NCBI GenBank assembly: GCA_964342515.1
Contig: CAYFFP010000011.1
Coordinates: 1 to 7,557, forward strand
Origin: UBA5004 sp964342515
GTDB taxonomy: Bacteria; Patescibacteriota; Minisyncoccia; Phycocordibacterales; Zambryskibacteraceae
Direction: 5' to 3'
Length of the DNA: 7,557 nucleotides
This document shows, in pieces, positions 1 to 6,827 of this stretch. Position 1 is the stretch's first letter. Every line of letters begins with the position of its first letter. A model generated the notes under the pieces. The model was not told the origin of the DNA. It worked only from the letters and a program-made list of their open reading frames with translations, and did no database searches. Position numbers and translations under genes: made by a program.

Positions 1-2365
<2,365 letters not shown>

Positions 2366-2407
2366 CGGAAATTTATCCTATTAGGAAACTTAAGAACCAC
2401 ACAATTT

Positions 2408-2440
2408 ACCCCGTGATCCGCGAAGCGGATTTTACGGGGT
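2408..2440 (-). repeat. Spacer hairpin repeat, copy A
   Basis: Palindromic element that reads ACCCCGTAAAATCCGC, a TTC loop, then GCGGATCACGGGGT on the minus strand. The outer stem ACCCCGU/ACGGGGU encloses a small asymmetric internal loop and the inner stem AUCCGC/GCGGAU. It is nearly the same as the element at 2480-2510, and the differences preserve pairing. It may be an rRNA-processing stem or a copy of a dispersed palindromic repeat. Confidence 0.8.
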
Positions 2441-2479
2441 TCTATCCTGCTAAATGGAATCAATACTTCCATCTAGCTT

Positions 2480-2510
2480 GCCCCGTGATCGCGAAGCGAT
2501 TTTACGGGGC
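2480..2510 (-). repeat. Spacer hairpin repeat, copy B
   Basis: Second copy of the element at 2408-2440. It reads GCCCCGTAAAATCGC, a TTC loop, then GCGATCACGGGGC on the minus strand. Relative to copy A, the outermost pair is G-C instead of A-T and the inner stem is one C-G pair shorter. Both changes keep the fold. The two copies are separated by 39 nt. Confidence 0.8.
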
Positions 2511-2615
2511 TTTTCTCCATCTCCAGACCCGAAAAGACCCCTTGGTCTAAAGTCCGTGATGGTATTCAGTTGTCAAGGTACTTTGCAGAACGAAACTACT
2601 AAAGGCCGCTGAAGG

Positions 2616-2625
2616 NNNNNNNNNN
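2616..2625. other. Assembly gap (10 N)
   Basis: Ten consecutive N, the usual placeholder for a scaffold join of unknown length. The rRNA sequence to the left and the protein genes to the right are therefore linked only by scaffolding. The gap lies where the 5' part of the rRNA operon would be expected. Confidence 0.99.
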
Positions 2626-2666
2626 AAAAATGAAGAGGCCCGTCCCGCTGAAGCGGGACGGGCCTC
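2626..2666 (-). terminator. Intrinsic terminator, 14-bp stem, facing the gap
   Basis: Perfect 14-bp GC-rich stem (GAGGCCCGTCCCGC at 2635-2648 against 2653-2666) with a 4-nt loop. On the minus strand it is followed by TTCATTTTT. On the plus strand no T-run follows, so it acts on transcripts coming from the right. No minus-strand gene lies immediately upstream; the nearest is msrB, ending at 3159. The strong stem next to the N run may have helped break the assembly. The stretch from 2667 to 2799 holds nothing recognisable. Confidence 0.75.
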
Positions 2667-2799
2667 GCCCGAGCGCAACATTAAAGCTGCTTTTTCCGCT
2701 TCAAAAAGTTAAGGTTTTTCAACATTTCTAGGTAAGGCCCATCTTATATCTTGCGTGAACGGAAGTCAAATCAGGACAGTTGATAATCCACCACTTTAC

Positions 2800-2828
2800 T
2801 TGACAGATAATTTATGGTTTGATAAGAT
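2800..2828 (+). promoter_or_regulatory. Sigma-70-type promoter of the 80-aa gene
   Basis: TTGACA (2800-2805), a 17-bp spacer, then TAAGAT (2823-2828). The -35 box is perfect and the spacing optimal; the -10 box matches TATAAT at four of six positions. The start of transcription would fall near 2834-2836, just before the Shine-Dalgarno sequence, giving a leader of only about 12-14 nt. Confidence 0.7.
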
Positions 2829-2835
2829 AAAAATT

Positions 2836-2841
2836 GGAGGG
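2836..2841 (+). promoter_or_regulatory. Ribosome binding site GGAGGG
   Basis: GGAGGG lies 6 nt before the ATG at 2848. It decides the start: the open frame extends upstream to 2755, but that extension would cover the promoter. It is the only clear Shine-Dalgarno sequence in the window. Confidence 0.75.
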
Positions 2842-2847
2842 TCTTAC

Positions 2848-3090
2848 ATGCTGAGTTCGATGTTACCACTTTTGAAAACAGTCTTCCCCAAGAAAGCGCT
2901 TCAATCGCTCTGTCAGTTTCGTCTCGATGCGATCGAAGCAAACATCAAGAGCTACAAACAGATCATCGATGATGTCAAAAGGCCTGATGCTGAACGTGTC
3001 GATGCCGTTGAATTTCTTTCCGAGCTTGTACACAAGAGAGATGTGTACCATCACGAGCTGGGTGTCGATCACACAGCAATCACGACATGA
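2848..3090 (+). CDS. Hypothetical protein, 80 aa
   Basis: I do not recognise this protein. It begins MLSSMLPLLKTVFPKKALQS and is predicted mostly alpha-helical. A short hydrophobic N-terminal helix is followed by a long amphipathic region rich in K, D and E (about residues 20-68), ending in a His-containing tail (HHELGVDHTAITT). There is no convincing signal peptide, metal site or catalytic motif. The start is set by a GGAGGG 6 nt upstream and a consensus promoter just before it. A terminator follows 15 nt after the stop, so this is a complete single-gene transcription unit. It is the only plus-strand gene here and converges on msrB. The clean promoter and Shine-Dalgarno differ from the neighbouring genes, which may reflect transfer or strong expression. 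It is likely real but of unknown function. Confidence 0.65.
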   Translation: MLSSMLPLLKTVFPKKALQSLCQFRLDAIEANIKSYKQIIDDVKRPDAERVDAVEFLSELVHKRDVYHHELGVDHTAITT

Positions 3091-3104
3091 TCCGTACACC
3101 AACG

Positions 3105-3163
3105 ACCGCCCTGTGAAATGAAGTTGCAAGGCAACTATCTCACTGGGCGGTTTAAATTTTATT
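3105..3163 (+). terminator. Intrinsic terminator of the 80-aa gene, two-stem hairpin
   Basis: Outer stem ACCGCCC (3105-3111) with GGGCGGT (3145-3151) encloses a second stem AGTTGC/GCAACT (3122-3136, loop AAG). A T-rich tail, TTTAAATTTTATT, follows at 3151-3163. No T-run follows on the minus strand, so it belongs to the plus-strand gene. Its tail touches the last codons of the convergent msrB. Confidence 0.75.
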
Positions 3164-3533
3164 GATGCTCTTTTAGATCTAGGCAGACGGAATTTATACA
3201 ATATCTCTTGCCTGTTTGGGTTGGCCCGTCGTTGAAGACATGACCGAGATGTGCGTCGCACTTGGCGCACTTCACCTCCGTCCTGTGCATGTCAAAGCTA
3301 TTATCTTCTTCTAATTTTACATTTTGAGTATTGGCTGGGTTGTCAAAAGATGGCCAGCCGGTACCGGAGTCGAACTTAGCGTCAGAAGAGAAGAGCGCGT
3401 TGCCACATCCTTTGCAGACGTAAGTGCCCTTCTTGTCGGTCTTAAGAAATTTCCCGGTAAAGGGCGCTTCAGTCCCCTTCTCGCGCATGACCTTGTATTC
3501 CTCCGGAGTTAATTTGTTTTTCCAGTCATCCAT
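3159..3533 (-). CDS. msrB: Peptide-methionine (R)-S-oxide reductase MsrB
   Basis: Reduces the R-epimer of methionine sulfoxide in proteins, a cytoplasmic repair of oxidative damage. The 124 aa match a single-domain MsrB in full. Visible are LTPEEYKVMREKGTEAPFTG, the structural zinc cysteines C40xxC43 and C89xxC92, GTGWPSF (58-63), HLGHVFNDGP (95-104) and the catalytic RYCINS with Cys112. The position before SGTGWPSF, which holds the resolving Cys in many MsrB proteins, is Asp55. An extra Cys117 lies five residues after the catalytic one (RYCINSVC), where the family commonly has ASL. No signal peptide is present. The ATG at 3533 fits the family N-terminus, but no Shine-Dalgarno precedes it. 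It stands alone, with a possible TATAAT at 3604-3609, and converges with the 80-aa gene. Confidence 0.96.
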   Translation of the reverse strand: MDDWKNKLTPEEYKVMREKGTEAPFTGKFLKTDKKGTYVCKGCGNALFSSDAKFDSGTGWPSFDNPANTQNVKLEEDNSFDMHRTEVKCAKCDAHLGHVFNDGPTQTGKRYCINSVCLDLKEHQ

Positions 3534-3603
3534 TACTTTAATAGTTTAGCAAATTCTTTTTGCACTTTCTCAAGTCTGCATGGCCCGTTTTTCCCATAAT
3601 TAA

Positions 3604-3609
3604 ATTATA
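3604..3609 (-). promoter_or_regulatory. Possible -10 box for msrB
   Basis: A perfect TATAAT on the minus strand, about 70 nt upstream of the msrB ATG. No good -35 match lies 16-18 nt further upstream, and the region is AT-rich, so it may be chance. It does lie between msrB and the palindrome that probably ends the upstream transcript. Confidence 0.3.
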
Positions 3610-3637
3610 TTATCACAAAGCAACCAATCCTTTCTTT

Positions 3638-3675
3638 ATCCAAAATAAGAAAGCTATAGCTTTCTTATTTTGGAT
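3638..3675. repeat. Perfect 38-nt AT-rich palindrome downstream of the Cas2-like gene
   Basis: A perfect inverted repeat with no unpaired centre: ATCCAAAATAAGAAAGCTA followed by its reverse complement. It begins 20 nt past the stop codon of the Cas2-like gene. It could end transcription on either strand because each arm carries a T-rich run within the stem, but there is no separate U-tract. A close copy of its 32-nt core (28 of 32 bases identical) lies at 4273-4304, against the start codon of the same gene. That pairing suggests a shared binding site or the ends of an element. Confidence 0.85.
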
Positions 3676-3695
3676 TAGGATTTAAGATTGACTTA

Positions 3696-4271
3696 TTAAT
3701 TATAGCCGGACAAATCGAAGTCCATACGCAAGTATTTATCATTCTCAATCTGGTCGGCGATGATGTAGAGCATGTCTCTGCCAATGCCGTAATCCGTTTT
3801 GAGAAGCCCGATTAAGTCCTCGCAATCATAAGGATAGACCCAGACGCTGTCTTGAATTCTCTGAAATCCGGCATTAAAAAGAATCTCTCGTATCTTGTCT
3901 CTCGTCCTCCTTTTCTTTTCCGGAATATCAAAAATGATGATTCGCCACTTTTTATCCCATCTCTTGGGCTTCTTTAATTTAAAGTCCTCTCTCTGCCACT
4001 GCTCCCACAGTCTCTGTCCCGCAGTAGTCATTGAATAATGTTTGTTTTCAAACTTTAGGAGGCCTTTCTTACTCAATCGACTAGCTACGGTTTTCACATA
4101 CTCATTAATTCTTGGCGGCGGAGTAAGATCGAGCCCCAACATAGTCTCTGCCACTAAACGAGCAATAAGTTCCGAACCTCTCCTTCCCCCGCTAACCAAA
4201 GTAATAAAAATAGCTTCTTGAATTTTGGTCCGCCTAATTACTTTTTTATTTTCTTCCTCTAATCTACCCAT
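3696..4271 (-). CDS. Winged-helix / Cas2-like (PaaX C-terminal-type) protein
   Basis: The 191-aa protein appears to have two parts. Residues about 15-95 look like a winged helix (IQEAIFITLVSGGRRGSELI, then ASRLSKKGLLKFENKHYSMT TAGQRLWE). Residues about 107-186 resemble the ferredoxin-like Cas2 / PaaX C-terminal fold: KWRIIIFDIPEKKRRTRDKI, with Asp115 at the Cas2 metal-Asp position, then LFNAGFQRIQDSVWVYPYD. PaaX proteins are DNA-binding repressors; Cas2 is the structural partner of Cas1 in spacer acquisition. Here there is no cas1, no CRISPR array and no phenylacetate gene, so neither role is supported by context. The gene is bracketed by near-identical palindromes at 3638-3675 and 4273-4304. 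The upstream one abuts the ATG, leaving no Shine-Dalgarno. Likely roles are an autoregulating DNA-binding protein or the protein of a small mobile unit. The family call is fairly sure; the function is unknown. Confidence 0.82.
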   Translation of the reverse strand: MGRLEEENKKVIRRTKIQEAIFITLVSGGRRGSELIARLVAETMLGLDLTPPPRINEYVKTVASRLSKKGLLKFENKHYSMTTAGQRLWEQWQREDFKLKKPKRWDKKWRIIIFDIPEKKRRTRDKIREILFNAGFQRIQDSVWVYPYDCEDLIGLLKTDYGIGRDMLYIIADQIENDKYLRMDFDLSGYN

Positions 4272-4272
4272 G

Positions 4273-4304
4273 CAAAATAATAATACTATAGCTTTTTTAT
4301 TTTG
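4273..4304. repeat. Imperfect palindrome at the Cas2-like start codon, partner of 3638-3675
   Basis: Shares CAAAATAA, CTATAGCTTT and TTATTTTG with the palindrome at 3638-3675, with four substitutions in 32 nt. It folds into a hairpin centred on CTATAG with three mismatches in the stem. It ends one base before the ATG (4271) of the Cas2-like gene, so it could be an operator or one end of an element. Confidence 0.75.
4285..4290 (-). promoter_or_regulatory. Possible -10 box inside the palindrome
   Basis: TATAGT on the minus strand (five of six matches to TATAAT) lies at the centre of the palindrome and 13 nt before the ATG of the Cas2-like gene. Transcription would start about 6 nt before the ATG, giving a nearly leaderless mRNA. 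The -35 region (near TGAAAT) is weak. If real, a protein bound to the palindrome would block the promoter. Confidence 0.35.
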
Positions 4305-4349
4305 TATATTTCATATAGTTATCATTTAACCAATTAACTGATGCCTTCC

Positions 4350-5447
4350 TTATTTCGTTCTTAAGAAGAAGCGTTTTATCATGGCAAACCAGCCATCTTT
4401 GACAGTTGCGGCTTGCGAATTGATTTCCTCAACGCTTGTCGGTTCTTCAATATTCACTTCTTCACTTGGCGGTTCAACGGCCAAGTCCGGTTTGGGTATG
4501 GAAATAGTTGCCATTTGTTTTTGCAGAAGAGCGATTTGATTTTGAAGATAGGCTATTTTTTCTGATTTCTTTTCTTCAATTTTTGCCGCCAATTTGGATT
4601 GTTCCGTACTTCCGACAACCACTATACCCACCTCATTTACTCCATTTGGATTAAGTCCGGTTATCTTGGAGCTGAAAGAGACGCTCTGACCGGCTTTGAT
4701 GATCGTATCTTGGGGGAAGGCGAAGGCATGACTCCCGACCGCCAGCACCCTGCCGAATAAACTGGTCTCGTACTTCGAGTTATTCTTAAGCTCTATCCGT
4801 TCGGGTGTCGCCAGAGTAATAACAAGTTTCGGTTCTTCTATCTTTACATTAACCCTTGATACCGCTTGTCCTTCGGGGAGCATGGCATTTAAAACAACCA
4901 GATATTCTCCGGGATACTCATAAGTATGACCCAATACTTCTCCAGCCCCCTCGCTGCCGTCGCCGAAATTCCATCGGAAACTGGCATTGCGATTATAAGC
5001 GACGCTAACTTCCGCCTTAAACTCAAGCGGGCTACCGACAGTGCCGGTACGATCCCGCCCCGCGCTTGCCTCAAGCTTTGCGAGAGGCTTTGAGCCGCTC
5101 TCCGGCACGGCGCTGTAGTGGGAAGACGGCTGCGGGCTTTGAGGTGGCGCAACGCTAGAAGTGGCCCCAGAAGTGGCCCCGCTTGAGCCGCCGACTGTGA
5201 TGAGATTAATAATATTTTCGTATGTAGAACTGCCCGGCTCGCCAATACCCTGCACATTGCTTATTTCCTCTACCGAGGCATATGGCCTACCGTCAATTAT
5301 TCTCTGGGCGACAATCAGTCCGACGCCCGGCAAGGTATCAAGTTCAGTAACATTAGCCGTATTGATATTGACTAAGGTCGATTGGGCAATGACAAAAAGA
5401 GGGGCGAACAACAGCAGAATGCCGATTTTACAAATACGCTCTCGCAT
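4350..5447 (-). CDS. Secreted ComEA-like helix-hairpin-helix protein with PKD and lamin-tail-like domains
   Basis: The 365-aa product starts with a signal or anchor segment (residues 1-22, MRERICKIGILLLFAPLFVI). A ComEA-type tandem helix-hairpin-helix follows (about 25-84: VNINTANVTELDTLPGVG, then NVQGIG and YENIINLITVGG). Next come a Ser/Pro linker (87-122), a PKD domain (about 127-203, with WNFGDGS and HTYEYPGEYLVVL), a lamin-tail-like beta domain (about 207-280) and a coiled coil (about 282-315). The protein ends with an acidic linker and a basic amphipathic end (GWFAMIKRFFLRTK). ComEA binds incoming DNA at the cell surface during transformation; PKD and lamin-tail domains usually mediate extracellular contacts. 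The frame could open at a TTG at 5492, but the ATG at 5447 puts the signal peptide at the N-terminus. No Shine-Dalgarno is seen; the start overlaps the end of a 33-aa frame. It is last in the minus-strand envelope series. DNA binding is likely; a role in competence is inferred. Confidence 0.9.
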   Translation of the reverse strand: MRERICKIGILLLFAPLFVIAQSTLVNINTANVTELDTLPGVGLIVAQRIIDGRPYASVEEISNVQGIGEPGSSTYENIINLITVGGSSGATSGATSSVAPPQSPQPSSHYSAVPESGSKPLAKLEASAGRDRTGTVGSPLEFKAEVSVAYNRNASFRWNFGDGSEGAGEVLGHTYEYPGEYLVVLNAMLPEGQAVSRVNVKIEEPKLVITLATPERIELKNNSKYETSLFGRVLAVGSHAFAFPQDTIIKAGQSVSFSSKITGLNPNGVNEVGIVVVGSTEQSKLAAKIEEKKSEKIAYLQNQIALLQKQMATISIPKPDLAVEPPSEEVNIEEPTSVEEINSQAATVKDGWFAMIKRFFLRTK

Positions 5448-5529
5448 AGGCGATGACGGCCAGACTGCCGGCGATAAGACACAGGAAAACAAAAAGGAAT
5501 TTGAAAAACGTTTTGTCGAAAAACCTCAT
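5428..5529 (-). CDS. Possible 33-aa single-span membrane peptide overlapping the ComEA-like gene
   Basis: ATG to TAA in a different frame from the ComEA-like gene, encoding MRFFDKTFFKFLFVFL, then CLIAGSLAVIAYARAYL. It has a basic, aromatic N-terminus, one hydrophobic span and a short basic tail. It starts 15 nt after the stop of the upstream 162-aa gene and overlaps the next gene's ATG by 20 nt, a layout that suits translational coupling. A TATAAT lies 7 nt before the ATG, and a GAGG lies 13 nt before it, which is too far for a good ribosome site. It could equally be chance in the spacer between two envelope genes. I know no family for it. Confidence 0.4.
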   Translation of the reverse strand: MRFFDKTFFKFLFVFLCLIAGSLAVIAYARAYL

Positions 5530-5536
5530 AAACTTA

Positions 5537-5563
5537 ATTATACCTCATGTTTTAAAACTCCAA
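5537..5563 (-). promoter_or_regulatory. Possible internal promoter giving a leaderless start
   Basis: A perfect TATAAT (5537-5542) preceded by TTGGAG (5558-5563) at a short 15-bp spacing. The first transcribed base would fall at or next to the ATG at 5529, giving a leaderless mRNA for the 33-aa frame and the ComEA-like gene. It overlaps the end of the upstream 162-aa gene. The short spacing lowers confidence. Confidence 0.35.
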
Positions 5564-6033
5564 GTAATGGCGAGAACAGAGAGGCCCGCGAGAGTGGCCA
5601 TCCAATGTCGCAAGAGAAATGCAAAAATATCCACTCCGGCATTATAAGCGGACGCTCCCAGAACCTGCGTCTCTTCACTGCCGGAAATAGTCGCTACGGA
5701 AGGGGTCTTCTTGGATGTTTCTAGTTTCTCGGCTAAAGCTCCGGTAAGAGTATCGACTTTGCCGGGCAGTGCCTCTAAAGTGCCCAAGACCGCCTCTTTT
5801 GCTTTATCCATGCTAAATTCAGGGAGGGTAAGCATTGCTCTCGGCACCGCGAAGAGACAGACATTGTCACTTTTTTCTTCCTGCGCCCCGCCGAAGCCTT
5901 GAGCGGAGGCGGGTGCCGTGACTGGCGAAAGAGGCGGAAAGAGCGTTAACAGAAATAGAGCGACAATCAGCCGCAAGCTAGTTGCCGGAGAGTTCGTTGA
6001 TTTTGGCGCGCGTTTTAGGACCGACATTTCCAT
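5545..6033 (-). CDS. Secreted protein with C-terminal membrane anchor, unknown function
   Basis: 162 aa. A long basic N-region leads to a hydrophobic signal core (LRLIVALFLLTLFPPLSPV, 20-38) and a likely cleavage site after ASA (residue 44). A mature region of about 85 residues follows, with one Cys (59) and an amphipathic helical part (about 75-108, MDKAKEAVLGTLEALPGKVD). The C-terminus is a membrane span with a short cytoplasmic tail (HWMATLAGLSVLAITWSFKT). The ATG start overlaps the upstream peptidoglycan-binding gene by 56 nt. A TTG at 5976, two bases after that gene's stop, would give 143 aa with a more typical short signal peptide, and may be the true start. Neither has a Shine-Dalgarno. 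No family is recognised. It is probably co-expressed with the flanking envelope genes. Confidence 0.75.
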   Translation of the reverse strand: MEMSVLKRAPKSTNSPATSLRLIVALFLLTLFPPLSPVTAPASAQGFGGAQEEKSDNVCLFAVPRAMLTLPEFSMDKAKEAVLGTLEALPGKVDTLTGALAEKLETSKKTPSVATISGSEETQVLGASAYNAGVDIFAFLLRHWMATLAGLSVLAITWSFKT

Positions 6034-6808
6034 AGCCGGGCACGCCGGGTTTGGCGATATTGTACTGCTCCTGGAATTTCTCTACCGCTTTGAGCGTCAA
6101 ACTGCCGAAAGTTTCCGTCTCATTGCCGGGAGAACCGGGTCCCGAAGAAGCGACGGCGAAGCCATGAGTGTTCAAGAATTGCTGAAGCGTTTTGACGCTT
6201 GAGCCACGAGAACCAGACGAGAGAGGGGAGGTAATCTTACCGCTTATGGCGGAGACTTGGGCCGCGGGAGCGCCTGTGAGAGCGGCTATCTGTGCCTGCA
6301 GAACCGCGATGGCCTGCACGATGGCTTGGATGTGGGCTTCTTTCGTCGCGTACTGCGTTTGAGCCGCCACGGCAACCGCTACGCCACCGCCTCCACCACC
6401 GCCGCCTCCGCCGCTCGAACCACCACTACCGCTACCTTCCGGACAAGTGGTATTCTTGGCCGTGATGGTTACGCCGATATCATCGGCAGCCCCTTTCAAA
6501 TGGATTTGAGAATTGCCACTTTCGCAGATGCTCAATACGACATGAGCGTTGGCCGCGTTATGCTCCAACTTCTTGTTGGAAGGCGAAGTGACGGTTACTT
6601 CGGAATTAGTGTCCAAGGTGAAAGTAATGGAGCCGGTGTTAACAACCATTTGCTCGACGACATTGGCATCGCCGGAAATGTTGACCGTTTGCCCATCGAT
6701 CCCTGTCATTGTAACGCTTGATGTCAAGGTGACATCATTGTAAGCGGCGAAAGCAAGGGCTGGCAGAAACAGTCCCCCTAAGATGCTTGAGGTTAATAAT
6801 TTTTTCAT
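5978..6808 (-). CDS. Secreted peptidoglycan-binding protein with Gly-rich linker
   Basis: 276 aa. Signal peptide MKKLLTSSILGGLFLPALAF, with likely cleavage near AFA/AYN (residue 21). Then comes a beta-rich Ser/Thr domain (about 23-122), with C95 and C122 as a possible disulfide. A Gly/Ser linker contains ten Gly in a row (133-142). A short helical or coiled segment follows (about 152-178, EAHIQAIVQAIAVLQAQIAA). The C-terminal PG_binding_1-type domain (about 196-274) shows GSSVKTLQQFLNTHGF, TFGSLTLKAVEKFQEQYNI and GNVGPKTRAKINEL. This domain binds cell-wall peptide or glycan and would tether the beta domain to the wall. The protein sits 19 nt downstream of the repeat surface protein, with no Shine-Dalgarno and no terminator between, so they are probably co-transcribed. 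The architecture is familiar from Parcubacteria-type genomes. The cargo domain's function is unknown. Confidence 0.88.
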   Translation of the reverse strand: MKKLLTSSILGGLFLPALAFAAYNDVTLTSSVTMTGIDGQTVNISGDANVVEQMVVNTGSITFTLDTNSEVTVTSPSNKKLEHNAANAHVVLSICESGNSQIHLKGAADDIGVTITAKNTTCPEGSGSGGSSGGGGGGGGGGVAVAVAAQTQYATKEAHIQAIVQAIAVLQAQIAALTGAPAAQVSAISGKITSPLSSGSRGSSVKTLQQFLNTHGFAVASSGPGSPGNETETFGSLTLKAVEKFQEQYNIAKPGVPGYGNVGPKTRAKINELSGN

Positions 6809-6827
6809 GAGTTAAGACTAGCGAGAA

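Larger units (their letters stand above)
2366..2615 (-). other. 23S leader / probable 16S-23S spacer, cut by assembly gap
   Basis: This 250-nt stretch lies directly upstream of the 23S 5' end. It contains CCTTGACAACTGAATACC on the minus strand (near 2559-2576), resembling the CTTTGAAAACTGAATA motif often seen in spacers ahead of bacterial 23S genes. Next to it are GACC/GGTC inverted repeats (near 2535-2555) and two related hairpins listed separately. No tRNA and no 16S 3' end (anti-Shine-Dalgarno tail) is visible before the N run, so the spacer is incomplete or the 16S gene is elsewhere. Confidence 0.6.

Noticed and set aside
2366..2615. tRNA gene in the spacer
   Set aside because: No T-arm GGTTCGAATCC-type sequence or cloverleaf could be found on either strand.
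2755..2847. Upstream extension of the 80-aa gene to an earlier start
   Set aside because: The extension spans a consensus promoter, and the GGAGGG clearly points to the ATG at 2848.
2863..3270. 135-codon minus-strand frame
   Set aside because: It runs antisense to the 80-aa gene, crosses its terminator and overlaps the msrB 3' end in another frame; no recognisable protein.
3638..4304. CRISPR-Cas locus
   Set aside because: Only a Cas2-like fold is present; there is no cas1, no effector and no spaced repeat array. The two palindromes are single copies on either side of the gene.
5161..5724. 187-codon plus-strand frame
   Set aside because: Antisense to well-supported envelope genes, low-complexity composition and no start signals; a shadow frame.
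6257..6721. 154-codon plus-strand frame
   Set aside because: Antisense to the peptidoglycan-binding protein; its Ala/Thr-rich stretch is the mirror of the Gly linker.
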